In this document: in pieces, positions 8,901 through 17,575 of the stretch
How the letters are laid out: each line of letters begins with the position of its first letter
How positions within the stretch are numbered: the stretch's first letter is position 1
Source: Pirellulales bacterium
GTDB taxonomy: Bacteria; Planctomycetota; Planctomycetia; Pirellulales; JACPPG01
NCBI GenBank assembly: GCA_036499395.1
Contig: DASYDW010000122.1
Span: 62,001 to 126,000 of the forward strand
Length of the DNA stretch: 64,000 bases
Direction: 5' to 3'
Made by a program: the position numbers and the translations under genes
The notes under the pieces: generated by a model
Database searches by the model: none
The model's input: the letters and a program-made list of their open reading frames with translations, nothing else
Told to the model about the DNA's origin: nothing

Positions 8901-8981
8901 GCCAGGCGTCTTTGGTCGACGAATATACCGCGCCGCCAGGAAGCCGACGCGTAAAGCTGAATACGGAAAAGGAGGTCCGAC

Positions 8982-9482
8982 GTGACGCCGACTCGATCCG
9001 CTGTCCCATCCGCGTCTGCTGCAGATAATGTAAATGCGGCGGCGCTGTTGCCCTGGATGCGTTACCTGCTGTGGTTCGTTGGCGGGTACAACATTCTGGC
9101 CGGTATCGGGATGATGGTCTTCTATCACGAAGGCTTTCGTTTCCTGAACGTGCCAAAGCCGGAACTGATGCTGCCGCTGCAAATCGTTGGCGTAATGGTT
9201 GCCCTGTACGGCGTGGGGTACTGGCTGACGGCTTGGAACCCGATCGAAAATCGCAACGTGCTAACGTTGGGATTCTTCAGCAAACTTCTCGGCTCGATGC
9301 TGGGTGTCTCCTACATCGTGCTTGGCGAGTTGCCCCTGCTCTTTCTGCCGATCCTTTTCTTTGCCGATATTGTCTACTTGGCGCCGTTTCTGGTGATCAT
9401 GCGGCGCCTGTATCGATTGGCACGCGAGAGTCGCGCCACGGCGTCCGGGCAAGGTCTCGGCGCGAGTTCGCGTGCCGCTTGA
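8982..9482 (+). CDS. small four-helix membrane protein of unknown function
   Basis: Not recognised as a named family. The start GTG at 8982 is fixed by AAAAGGAGGT about 7 bases upstream, one of the best ribosome binding sites in the window. The 166 residues contain four hydrophobic segments (about 24-48, 61-84, 95-118 and 120-140), short loops and a basic C-terminus, so it sits in the inner membrane. It starts 81 bases after the sulfite/nitrite reductase and could be co-transcribed with it, but nothing in its sequence (no cysteines, no histidine cluster) suggests a redox role. Confidence 0.75.
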   Translation: MTPTRSAVPSASAADNVNAAALLPWMRYLLWFVGGYNILAGIGMMVFYHEGFRFLNVPKPELMLPLQIVGVMVALYGVGYWLTAWNPIENRNVLTLGFFSKLLGSMLGVSYIVLGELPLLFLPILFFADIVYLAPFLVIMRRLYRLARESRATASGQGLGASSRAA

Positions 9483-9558
9483 GGTGTTGCAGCAAGGCTT
9501 TGCGGGCGAACAGAGCAGGGCAGGCTTACGTGATAAACAACCTGCAGGTAGCCCGTCC

Positions 9559-10914
9559 TCAGGCGATGGCCGTTGCTTCTTCGGGCTCTGACTCGGAGCC
9601 GACCAGACGGTCGTAGCGGCGCAGCGCCGGCGAACGCAAGAAGAGAAGCGCCACGACCAGCAGCGTTCCCAGTCCACCGGCAACGACCGAGAATGTCGCA
9701 CCGAAGGCCACGTCTCCGCTCGTGGCGATCGTCGCCGCGCCACGATGCCACCGTTCGGCCATGTCGGCCACGACACCCGACTCGAAGGCACCCAACTCGT
9801 TCGAAGCGCCGATGAACATGCCATTAATGGCCGAGACGCGCCCGCGCATGGCGTCGGGCGTCAGTAACTGCACCAAGGAATGGCGAATGACGACGCTGAT
9901 ATTGTCCAACGCTCCGGACAGAAACAGCATGGCGATGGATAACGGAAGCCAGCGCGAAAATCCAAAGACGATCGTCGCCACACCGAATCCGGCCACAGAG
10001 AGCAACATCGCCCGGCCGGCTCGCTCCATCGGGGGCCGATGCGCCATGATGACCGTCATAATGACCGCGCCCAGGGCGGGCGCTGCTTCCATCCAACCCA
10101 ACCCCGTCGCGCCGACAGCGAGAATTTCGTCCGAAGCATAGATCGGGAGCAGGGCGATCGCGCCCCCGAGCAAGACGGCGAACAAATCGAGCGTCAAAGC
10201 GCCCAGCATCACTTTCTGAGACCACACGAATTTCGCCCCGGCCGCGAGCGAGGCCAGCGTCATGCGCTCGCCGCTAGTGGTCACAGGGCGCGAACGAACG
10301 AGCGCGAGCAGCACGAAGAAAATCACCGCCACCGCGGCATGGCACAGATACACGGCTGCCGTGCCGCCGGCAAAAGCTGCGATCAGCAACCCTCCCAGGG
10401 CCGGCCCCAGTACGAAGGCCAACTGAAAAGCCCCCGTGCTCCAAGTGATGGCGTTGGGGAATCGATGGCGCGAGACGATTTGCGGAATGAGCGACGCGCG
10501 GGCTGGCTGCGAGAAGCCACGCGCGATGCCGATGATCGCTACCAGCAGGTAGATCGCCCAGACTTCGGTCCCTTGCAGCGAAACAATCGCCAACCCCAGC
10601 GAGGCCAAGACGGTGCAGGCGAGCGTGACCATGATGATCAGCCGCCGGTCGAAGCGATCCGCGACGTGCCCCGCAATCAAAGCCAAGGCCAAGACGGGCA
10701 ATATCTGCACCAGCCCCACCAGTCCCAGCGCGAGCGGCGACCCGGTGCGCTGAAAGACTTCGTAGCCGACTGCCACGGTTTGCATCTTGAAGCCGAGCAC
10801 CCACAGAAAGTTCCCGGACAGGAACAAGCAAAAATCGCGCTCGCGAAGCGCGGCATACGGATCGTGCTCGATCGACAGCGGGTCTTCGGCAGCAGGCGTG
10901 GGATCAGAAGTCAT
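9559..10914 (-). CDS. MFS transporter, EntS/MFS_3-type exporter
   Basis: A 451-residue inner-membrane protein with about 12 hydrophobic segments. The loop GHVADRFDRRLIIM (about 81-94) is the major facilitator motif A between helices 2 and 3, and the open FLWVLGFKMQ and TGSPLALGLVGL segments resemble the MFS_3 branch that includes the enterobactin exporter EntS and macrolide-efflux-like carriers. Efflux of a small molecule by proton antiport is the likely role; the substrate cannot be predicted. It stands alone, convergent to the small membrane protein gene. The ATG at 10912-10914 has no strong ribosome binding site. Confidence 0.88.
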   Translation of the reverse strand: MTSDPTPAAEDPLSIEHDPYAALRERDFCLFLSGNFLWVLGFKMQTVAVGYEVFQRTGSPLALGLVGLVQILPVLALALIAGHVADRFDRRLIIMVTLACTVLASLGLAIVSLQGTEVWAIYLLVAIIGIARGFSQPARASLIPQIVSRHRFPNAITWSTGAFQLAFVLGPALGGLLIAAFAGGTAAVYLCHAAVAVIFFVLLALVRSRPVTTSGERMTLASLAAGAKFVWSQKVMLGALTLDLFAVLLGGAIALLPIYASDEILAVGATGLGWMEAAPALGAVIMTVIMAHRPPMERAGRAMLLSVAGFGVATIVFGFSRWLPLSIAMLFLSGALDNISVVIRHSLVQLLTPDAMRGRVSAINGMFIGASNELGAFESGVVADMAERWHRGAATIATSGDVAFGATFSVVAGGLGTLLVVALLFLRSPALRRYDRLVGSESEPEEATAIA

Positions 10915-11227
10915 GCGAGGCTGTCCGCCCCGCCACGGTCGCCCGGAAGTTCGGCGTCAGGCATCAGTTCGAGGTCTCCGTTTTTTGTAAGCATCAGGCG
11001 TAGCCGGCACTGGACGATGCTCATGTCCAGGCCCTGCGCAGACGCGTCACATCAAACTTGATCGTAGGCGGCCTTGGCTCTACTGACCAGAGCAGCGGAG
11101 GAGGGGTGAGGTTCGGACCGCGGCGCAAAACTCGTGCGCAACAGTTCGATAGTCGAATGAGAAGGGAGCGGATTTCAATTCTGATCGTCGTGCCCAAAAT
11201 CCCGGAAACACGCTTACATATTTGTCA
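10915..11227. other. intergenic region upstream of the riboswitch promoter
   Basis: These 313 bases between the divergent MFS gene and the cobalamin-riboswitch promoter show no supported gene. They presumably hold the MFS promoter; I could not pick out a convincing one. Confidence 0.5.
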
Positions 11228-11255
11228 TTGACAGAAGGGTATCGCGCGATAGACT
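11228..11255 (+). promoter_or_regulatory. sigma70-type promoter of the cobalamin-riboswitch transcript
   Basis: A perfect TTGACA (11228-11233) is followed after 16 bases by TAGACT (11250-11255, 4 of 6 matches). Transcription would begin near 11262, five bases before the first base of the riboswitch P1 stem. The match in position between promoter and aptamer supports both calls. Confidence 0.75.
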
Positions 11256-11266
11256 CGCCGACAGTT

Positions 11267-11440
11267 GCATTGGTGCTCGGCGCCGAAATCTTTTCGGCGC
11301 TGAACAACAGGGAATCCGGTGAAAACCCGGAACGGCCCCGCCGCTGTGATGAGCGACAGGGGTGACCCAATCTAGAGCCATTGCCGGAAACGGCGAGAAG
11401 GCGGGTCACTCAAGCTCAGAGTCAGAAGACCTACCAATGC
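11267..11440 (+). ncRNA. cobalamin (B12) riboswitch
   Basis: The conserved core is plain. P1 closes with GCATTGGT (11267-11274) pairing with ACCAATGC (11433-11440). The B12 box region reads GGGAATCCGGTGAAAACCCGG (split here for length: GGGAATCCGG at 11310, then TGAAAACCCGG), followed by CCCCGCCGCTGTGA. The 3' conserved part contains AGCCATTGCCGG and GTCAGAAGACCTACC. P2 extension GGCGCCGAAA/TTTTCGGCGC is also visible near 11279-11300. In the family, adenosyl- or aquocobalamin binding represses downstream expression. The next gene on this strand is the DUF4465 PEP-CTERM protein, 293 bases downstream. Confidence 0.95.
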
Positions 11441-11732
11441 TGGTTTTGTAGCGACCCGCGAGGGACGGGGGCTGCAGAAAATGTACTTCGTGGCCGCAGA
11501 AACACGGTAAATGCCGTGGAATTTGCGCCACGGTAATGTCGTCGTGGCCTTTGCGGCCGCGATGGAGAGACGCTCACTCAAGACGCTGTTTCGCGGTTCC
11601 GCCCGCTTGCGCGCGATCCGTTCCCGGAATCGGTGTTCGGTATCGCCTGCGCGCATGGTTCGAATTTTTCACTCGCAATGAGTCGCGCTGATGCTGCGCG
11701 CACTCGGCGCGCACTTTTGTCAGGAGCACTTT
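11441..11732 (+). promoter_or_regulatory. long leader after the riboswitch, probable expression platform
   Basis: GACCCGC at 11453-11459 can pair perfectly with GCGGGTC at 11401-11407 inside the aptamer, while that same GGGTCAC (11403-11409) also pairs with GTGACCC (11362-11368). The two helices exclude each other, as expected for a ligand-dependent switch. The remaining leader has no supported open frame; the AGGAG ribosome binding site of the first gene lies at 11722-11726. Confidence 0.5.
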
Positions 11733-12602
11733 ATGAGAATCAGCTTGTTTGTGGCGCTGGCCTTGTCGGCGCAGTACGCGGCCGCGGTGACCGTCGATTT
11801 CGACGATTTGACGTTGCCTGCCAATTCGTATTTCAGCGGCCCGATGCCGAACTCCACGGTTGTCGCGGGGCCGTTCGGCCCGCAGGACGTGGGCACGTTC
11901 AGCAGCGGCGGCGTGGCGTTTGGAAATACGTACGACGAGACGTTCGGCAGTTGGAGCGGGTTTGCCTACTCGAACATGACCGACACGACGACCCCCGGTT
12001 TCACGAATCAATATAGCGCCTATGCGCTAGCGGGCGCCGGAAAATTCGCCGTCGCCACTGGTTACTTGGATCGGACCGCGAATGAAACGCAGCTTTTCGC
12101 GTTCGATCCGAACGATCCGACGCAACTTGCTCAGTTGCCGAATCTGGCTCTGCCCACCGGGTATGAGATCGAGAGCTTGGACGTCACGAACACGACCTAT
12201 GCCGCACTATCGATGCTCAACGGAGATAGCTTCGCCAAGAAATTCGGTGGACCGACGGGCAATGACCCCGACTATTTCAAACTGACCGTTTATGGAACCG
12301 ATAGCGGCGGTCACACGCTGCCGAATTCGGTGGACTTCTACCTGGCCGACTTCCGTTTTGCGAACAACGCGCTCGACTACATCGTCAGCAACTGGACGAC
12401 CGTGAACCTGGCGTCGTTGAGTGCCGCGACGCACCTGTATTTCAACCTGTCGTCTTCCGATGACGGCGATTTCGGCATGAATACGCCCGCGTATTTTGCC
12501 GTCGACAACGTCCAGATCGCGCGAGTGCCTGAGCCAGCGAGCATCGTGCTGCTGGCGAGCGCACTGCTGTGCATGGCGACCTTCGTCCGCCGCAAAGCGT
12601 AG
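11733..12602 (+). CDS. DUF4465-domain PEP-CTERM surface protein under B12 riboswitch control
   Basis: A 289-residue exported protein. The ATG at 11733 follows AGGAG by 7 bases; residues 1-18 are the signal peptide. The mature part matches DUF4465 over its whole length: FGSWSGFAYSNMTDTTTPGF, NQYSAYA, VTNTTYAALSMLNGDSFAKK, DPDYFKLTVYGTD, VDFYLADFRF, DYIVSNW and MNTPAYFAVDNV. It ends with the sorting tail VPEPASIVLLASALL, then RRKA, the PEP-CTERM signal processed by exosortase. DUF4465 proteins occur in Bacteroidetes B12-riboswitch loci, where BtuH-type lipoproteins bind corrinoids at the cell surface. With the riboswitch upstream, a surface corrinoid-binding role is inferred here, not shown. 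Confidence 0.92.
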   Translation: MRISLFVALALSAQYAAAVTVDFDDLTLPANSYFSGPMPNSTVVAGPFGPQDVGTFSSGGVAFGNTYDETFGSWSGFAYSNMTDTTTPGFTNQYSAYALAGAGKFAVATGYLDRTANETQLFAFDPNDPTQLAQLPNLALPTGYEIESLDVTNTTYAALSMLNGDSFAKKFGGPTGNDPDYFKLTVYGTDSGGHTLPNSVDFYLADFRFANNALDYIVSNWTTVNLASLSAATHLYFNLSSSDDGDFGMNTPAYFAVDNVQIARVPEPASIVLLASALLCMATFVRRKA

Positions 12603-12660
12603 AGCGCTGGGAATGCGGTTCTCACACGAATGTCTTCTTCAACTTCGAAAGGGATTGCTG

Positions 12661-13707
12661 ATGATGATTTCAAAGCTTCCAGGTGTGCTGCTCGGTTGCT
12701 GTGTCATGGCCATGGCAACGGTCGGTAGCGCGGGCCCTTACGCAGGTATCTCGGGCGTTACGCCCGGCGCGCCGGACAATCCGATTCCACGCTCGGCCTT
12801 CACGACGTTCGAGAGTTCGGTCGTTAATTATTCTCCGGCGCCAGGTGTCGGCGCCGGCTTTCAGAATTACCAAACGGGAGTCGCTTCGCTGGGGGACCTT
12901 TATAGTCCGGTGCCGTCACCCACCGGCTCGAATACTCCGTTCAACAAGATCTACGCGCCGCAATCGGGCACAGAGCCCAATTCTTTCCACGATGGCTCGG
13001 CGGTGTTCAGTCCCTTCGACGGCAACGTGAACGATCCCAAGGATACGTACGGATTCATTGGCGTCGATCAGCCGGGATCGATCACGCTTGGGTTCGGCAA
13101 CAACAAAATCGTGAACGGTCCAGGGGCGGATTTCGCCGTGTTCGAAAATGGTTTTCAATTTCCCAGCGGCAACAGCTTGTTGGCCGAGTTGGCATACGTG
13201 GAAGTTTCGAGCGATGGAACGGACTTTGCGCGATTCCCGTCAGTGTCGCTCAATACCGCGGCCACGGCCGTCAGCGGATCGTTCCAGGGGTACGACATGA
13301 CCAACGTCTACGACCTGGCCGGCAAGAACGCCGCGAATTGGGGTACGCCCTTCGATCTGAGCGAGTTGGCCAATAACCCGTTGGTGACGGCCGGCCTGCT
13401 GAATCTTAACGACGTTCGCTACGTCCGGCTTGTGGACGTCGTGGGAAGTGGACTGCTGTACGACGCCAGTGGGAACGTCATCCCGGGCATCGCCCGCGAT
13501 TCACTGGGGAATCCGATTCTCGACAATTGGATTACCTATGATTCGGCCGGCTTCGACTACCTGGGATTGAACGTCGGCTCGGTGGGCGTTGTGCATTCCG
13601 CGCCGGCGCCGGAACCCGCGACGCTTGCGATCGGGGTCACGGGAATCGTGACCGTGGCACTTGTTCGCTTGCGGCGGCGCGTCCGTTCGAGCCGTGGCGC
13701 GAACTAG
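12661..13707 (+). CDS. PEP-CTERM cell-surface protein, second gene of the B12-riboswitch operon
   Basis: A 348-residue exported protein starting at ATG 12661 (AAAGGG nine bases upstream), 58 bases after the DUF4465 gene and clearly in the same operon. Residues 1-25 form the signal peptide. The core carries GSITLGFGNNKIVNGPGADF followed by AVFENGF, AYVEVSSDGTDFARFPS and LNDVRYVRLVDVVG: a jelly-roll, discoidin-like domain also seen in surface proteins linked to B12 riboswitches in other bacteria. The PEP-CTERM tail is APEPATLAIGVTGIVTVALV plus an arginine-rich end. A ligand-binding or partner role with the DUF4465 protein is inferred from the operon. Confidence 0.88.
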   Translation: MMISKLPGVLLGCCVMAMATVGSAGPYAGISGVTPGAPDNPIPRSAFTTFESSVVNYSPAPGVGAGFQNYQTGVASLGDLYSPVPSPTGSNTPFNKIYAPQSGTEPNSFHDGSAVFSPFDGNVNDPKDTYGFIGVDQPGSITLGFGNNKIVNGPGADFAVFENGFQFPSGNSLLAELAYVEVSSDGTDFARFPSVSLNTAATAVSGSFQGYDMTNVYDLAGKNAANWGTPFDLSELANNPLVTAGLLNLNDVRYVRLVDVVGSGLLYDASGNVIPGIARDSLGNPILDNWITYDSAGFDYLGLNVGSVGVVHSAPAPEPATLAIGVTGIVTVALVRLRRRVRSSRGAN

Positions 13708-13740
13708 TGTTCGCGTTGAGAACTTGGTAATTCTGCCGAG

Positions 13741-13772
13741 GAACGCAGCCACGACCGACCGTGGCTGCGTTC
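13741..13772 (+). terminator. hairpin between convergent PEP-CTERM genes
   Basis: A perfect 13-base-pair stem, GAACGCAGCCACG with CGTGGCTGCGTTC, loop ACCGAC, lies between the stop of the riboswitch operon (13707) and the convergent SGNH gene (13785). There is no long T tract on either strand, so it may work in both directions as a weak or factor-assisted terminator. Confidence 0.7.
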
Positions 13773-13784
13773 CTATAGCGGAGA

Positions 13785-14873
13785 TTATGACGCGCGGCCC
13801 GTCGATCTTCGCCGGCGTTGACAGTAGCCGACACCAATCATGACCAGGCCAATGCCGGACAATGCAAGCGTCCCCGGCTCGGGCACGATGATGAACGGAC
13901 TGACGTTGAAGAACGTCGTAGGTCCTGTGTGCGTAACGCTTGCCTTCGTCAGAATGTATTGATCGGACAAGTATGTGACCGGATCGTGGTAGGCAAGGTG
14001 GTCTGCCATCAAGATGCCGTTGGCCAGCAGCCCCTGCACGACCGTGCCGGGGTGAAAGCCATCGCTGAGGAACTCGTCCTTGCCCGAGGTTCCGCCGGCC
14101 TCGATCATCGACACGCCGCCGACGGTCAGCGGCGTCAACGATCGATTGGCTAGCGCGAACATGTCGATCACGGGAAAATGATGGGCCTTGGCCAGCGCCA
14201 AAATCTGCTGATTCAACGCTTGGATCACCGTGTCCACCGCGGCACGCTGCGTGGCGTTGGGATTGCTGGAATGGAATTCGGGCGTTACGCCGGGATCCGG
14301 AATCGTCGCCAGGATCATGTGCGTGGCCGGGTTTTCAGTCAGCGTGTCGTTGACCGAAGCCGTGATGAAACCCATTACGTTGTTCATGTACGCCACGACG
14401 CTGGGATCGTTCAGCGGGTTGTACGAGTGATTCGCGGCGTTGTTGTAGATCGTAGTATATTCCGAACCATCGAAATCGTTGGCGCCGATCATCTCGACGA
14501 CCAGCTTGATATTGCCCGCCGTGATGTCAGGCTGCAGCGTCGTGACCTGGTTGGGCAAATCCGACGACTTGTTTCCCGCGACGGCTGCATCGTACGACAG
14601 AAACTGATGGCCGAGCACGGTCTGGGGCGGGCCGAAGTTGTAGTTGTTCTGCGACAGCAGATCGACCCAGTTGTACTGAGTACCGTTGTACGAAATCTTG
14701 TAATTGAATTGCGGCGCCAGTGGCAACCAGAATGAATACTGCATCGACATGCTGTCACCATAGACGCCGATACCGTCTCCGGTGAGCAGGCCCGCGCGGG
14801 CCGTAGTGGCGAGCGCCACGAGAAAGTGCGTGGCGAAGGCCACGAGAAAGAGAAAACCAATCCTGGTTCGCAT
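13785..14873 (-). CDS. PEP-CTERM SGNH/GDSL-type hydrolase
   Basis: An exported esterase-like protein of 362 residues from ATG 14871-14873; a hydrophobic signal peptide (about 6-27) ends near TARAG. SGNH blocks are present: GDSMS with nucleophile Ser41 (block I), GAND at 130-133 (block III), and DGFHPG with Asp271 and His274 (block V). The C-terminus has VPEPGTLALSGIGLVMIG followed by a QRRRR anchor, the PEP-CTERM sorting signal, so it should end up in the outer envelope or extracellular matrix. Deacetylation of surface polysaccharide is one possible role. It converges on the B12-riboswitch operon, so it is not part of that transcript. Confidence 0.88.
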   Translation of the reverse strand: MRTRIGFLFLVAFATHFLVALATTARAGLLTGDGIGVYGDSMSMQYSFWLPLAPQFNYKISYNGTQYNWVDLLSQNNYNFGPPQTVLGHQFLSYDAAVAGNKSSDLPNQVTTLQPDITAGNIKLVVEMIGANDFDGSEYTTIYNNAANHSYNPLNDPSVVAYMNNVMGFITASVNDTLTENPATHMILATIPDPGVTPEFHSSNPNATQRAAVDTVIQALNQQILALAKAHHFPVIDMFALANRSLTPLTVGGVSMIEAGGTSGKDEFLSDGFHPGTVVQGLLANGILMADHLAYHDPVTYLSDQYILTKASVTHTGPTTFFNVSPFIIVPEPGTLALSGIGLVMIGVGYCQRRRRSTGRAS

Positions 14874-14993
14874 CACGAGCGCATCTCCCCGGCTGTCGGT
14901 CAAACGAGTGACCGCGTTGGGCCCCCCTGACTCCCCACGAGTCAGGCTGAGTATAGCCGGTCGCACGGAGAATAACAGAAAAATGGAGCAATT

Positions 14994-16556
14994 TCACTTG
15001 GCTGGAAGTGCGCCGTGGGTGTCCAAGCCCTGAGCTGGCTTAGACGGATCGATTGGTGGGCGGACCGATTCAGACGCGGCAGCATCGTCGCGATGATAAA
15101 CCGTCATCGTCGTGGCTCCCTCCAGTGTGGCCGAGGAGTAGACGTTGCTCAGCCGATACGTTTCGGGACGATTCTCGAGCGTGAGCGTCGGCGCGGGGTT
15201 GGGCATTTCATCGAACAACAGCCATTCCGGCGCGGTCGCAAGTTCGGTCGTCAACTTCTCGGCGATATACTTTCGCCCGGCCGGCAGCACAGGCTGGTAA
15301 AAGCTGACGTACATCTGCGTGCGAAGATTCGCCTCGATGTCGGCAATGTGGATTTCAGGGCCGGCCGAATGCTCGGCGATGTAGGCGAGCGCCTCGCGAT
15401 GATGCGACCTTCCCTGGCGTACGACGGCCACCACATGGCTGACATTTCCCAGCACAAAGCCGGCTAATGCCAGGACAACAACGCTCCGTCCTGCGAAACC
15501 GAAGTTCCACAACCGGCTCAGCAGAAAACTCGCAGCCAGCAGATAAAACACAATGTTGATGTAGAAGAATCGCTCATACAGCACTACCGGGTGCAGCACG
15601 CTCAGCATGACGGCCGGCACGAAGAAGGTCATCGCGGCGAAGAAAATCCATAAATCGGGCTCCTCACGCGACAGCAAGTAAATCGCTCCCACCCCCACGG
15701 CCAGCGTGACAATGGTGAAAATCAAGAGCGTCGCCGGCGCACCAGTTGGCCCACCAAGCGCTAAGGTCGACGTCCGCGCCAATACGTCCGACAGCACAAA
15801 CGGATCGGGGCTGGAAATCAGCGCGCGCACATCGATCAGATAGAGGGCCGCGAAAAATGCGAGCGGCACGGCGTGCAAAGCCAGCAGCGGCGCCACGGCT
15901 TGCCAGCGTGACTTCGCATAGCCGCAGCAGACGACCGTCGACCAGATAATCGCAGCGAAGTAGAACTCGATGAACGTCAGGTGCGATACGATGCCTAATA
16001 GCGTGGCCACGACGAACAGCACGTTCGCGCCCCGGCTACGCGTGGAGAGATAGCGATCGAGCGCCAGGAATGCGACGAGCGCAAAACAGCCTGCCAGGGC
16101 GTAACCTCGGGCCTGCGCGGCGAAAAAAATCAAGAAATGCGACGCGCCGGTCAATGTCGCGGCCAGACATGCCGCCAGGTTTCCCCAGCGGCTGGCGACT
16201 TTCGCGGCCAGCGCCACCGTGCCGACGCCCGCGACTAAGGACGGCATTCGATATACCAGGCTCGAGTACCAGTCCGTGCCGACGGCATACATCCACAACG
16301 TGATCAGATAGTGATTGTTGTCATGGTGATAGGTAAACACGTCCCAGGGATAACGCGTCTTGGCGGCAAAGACGAACAGCGTCCAGATCTCGTCCAACCA
16401 TAGCTCGTCGAGGGCCGTCCAGATGCGTGCCGCGGCGGCCACGGCCACGATCGCGCCAATGATCCACCATGCGATCGTGCTCGAAGTTGTCGCAGTGAAA
16501 AGCTGCGCCTGGGAATCGGCAATCACGTCGGTGGCGACAGGTTCAGGGGCGCTCAT
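14994..16556 (-). CDS. glycosyltransferase family 39-like membrane protein
   Basis: A 520-residue polytopic protein with about 10-12 membrane helices and a soluble C-terminal tail of about 110 residues. The first periplasmic loop carries LDELWLDEIWT (the Asp-Glu acidic motif typical of GT-C transferases), followed by YHHDNNHYL, and later AQARGYALA, all features of the GT39/ArnT/PMT-like superfamily that moves sugars from polyprenyl-phosphate donors on the outer face of the inner membrane. The acceptor is unknown. ATG 16554-16556 follows a TTG that could also initiate; no clear ribosome binding site is present. It stands alone between a PEP-CTERM SGNH gene and an ankyrin-protein gene. Confidence 0.82.
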   Translation of the reverse strand: MSAPEPVATDVIADSQAQLFTATTSSTIAWWIIGAIVAVAAAARIWTALDELWLDEIWTLFVFAAKTRYPWDVFTYHHDNNHYLITLWMYAVGTDWYSSLVYRMPSLVAGVGTVALAAKVASRWGNLAACLAATLTGASHFLIFFAAQARGYALAGCFALVAFLALDRYLSTRSRGANVLFVVATLLGIVSHLTFIEFYFAAIIWSTVVCCGYAKSRWQAVAPLLALHAVPLAFFAALYLIDVRALISSPDPFVLSDVLARTSTLALGGPTGAPATLLIFTIVTLAVGVGAIYLLSREEPDLWIFFAAMTFFVPAVMLSVLHPVVLYERFFYINIVFYLLAASFLLSRLWNFGFAGRSVVVLALAGFVLGNVSHVVAVVRQGRSHHREALAYIAEHSAGPEIHIADIEANLRTQMYVSFYQPVLPAGRKYIAEKLTTELATAPEWLLFDEMPNPAPTLTLENRPETYRLSNVYSSATLEGATTMTVYHRDDAAASESVRPPIDPSKPAQGLDTHGALPAK

Positions 16557-16696
16557 CAAATGCCGTGAGTAAGCGGGTGCCGCGAGAATGGAAAACCGAT
16601 GTTTCGCTCAACGATTCCGCGATCGTGGCTACGCGGATTCAGCCTGTCAAGGGAAGATGATCATAGATTGGTCGTTCCCTGCGTGGCACTTTACTC

Positions 16697-17518
16697 TTAC
16701 ACGCCACGTAGTTCTTTCGCGGATTTCGCTCCACGGTGATAGAGCCAGGCGACCAGCGAATTGGCGCCGGCGCGTCCTGCGGCATCCAAGGGCGTTAGCT
16801 CGTCCCAGCCAATCCAATTGATGTCCGCACCACGATCGAGCAGATATTGGGCGGTCTCTTGCTGACCGCCGTGGCAAGCGCCCCAAAAACAGCGGGTGAT
16901 TTCTTCAGTCGGCGGCACTGCGGTGGAGAACATCGTTTCGATCCGTTCGAGCAGTCCCAAGGCTGACGCTTCCCACAGCGTCGTTTTGGCGCCGCGCTCG
17001 ACCAGCCGGCGGGCGGCCTTCCACTGTCCGAATGCCGTCGCATCGGCGAGTGCCGTTCCGCCGGCAATCACGGCGCCGCGCGCCTCGATGTCGGCGCCAC
17101 GATCCAAAAGTGCATCGAGTACCGACACGTCGTCGCAACTGGCGGCCCAATGCAAGGGCGTTTCGGTGTGCGGTCCAATGAACTGGGCGTTCACATTGGC
17201 CCCGGCCGTGACCAGAATCGCCACCGTTTCCGCTCCACGCGGAAAATGCCCCGGCCAATCGGTCACGATGTGCAGCAACGTGCGCGATTGTTGCGGCTTT
17301 CTGCCATCGGCCTCACCCCCGATGCTCGTTTGGGCCAAGCCAGGGTGATCGGCGAGTAGCCTCTTCAAAGTGTCGATGTGGCCGCCACGGATCGCCTCGA
17401 CCACAGCGAGGGCCAGCGGATCGTTTGTTGCCAGAAATTGCATGTCCGGCCGCTCCAAGTCCCCGGCGGAAGAATGATCTGTCGTCGCCTGCCTCGCATC
17501 GCGCCGGGAGAGATTCAT
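16697..17518 (-). CDS. ankyrin-repeat protein
   Basis: A cytoplasmic-looking protein of 273 residues with no signal peptide. Four or five ankyrin repeats are visible: VEAIRGGHIDTLKRLLAD, VAILVTAGANVNAQ followed by ETPLHWAASCDDVSVLDALL, DRGADIEARG with ARRLVERGAKTTL, and AQYLLDRGADINWIG followed by ELTPLDAAGRAG. Such proteins are protein-interaction scaffolds; no enzymatic domain is attached and the partner is unknown. The ATG at 17516-17518 lacks a ribosome binding site. An internal ATG at 17441-17443, preceded by GGAG, may be the true start and would leave all repeats intact. Confidence 0.85.
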   Translation of the reverse strand: MNLSRRDARQATTDHSSAGDLERPDMQFLATNDPLALAVVEAIRGGHIDTLKRLLADHPGLAQTSIGGEADGRKPQQSRTLLHIVTDWPGHFPRGAETVAILVTAGANVNAQFIGPHTETPLHWAASCDDVSVLDALLDRGADIEARGAVIAGGTALADATAFGQWKAARRLVERGAKTTLWEASALGLLERIETMFSTAVPPTEEITRCFWGACHGGQQETAQYLLDRGADINWIGWDELTPLDAAGRAGANSLVAWLYHRGAKSAKELRGV

Positions 17519-17575
17519 TTTAGTGCGCTAGTAATTGCCTGTCGCAGGACGCGATCCGGTTGTTGAAACTATCTC

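Noticed and set aside
7875..9182. 435-codon minus-strand open frame antisense to the sulfite/nitrite reductase
   Set aside because: The plus strand encodes the complete reductase with all cluster cysteines and a well-placed small gene after it; the antisense product has no domain pattern.
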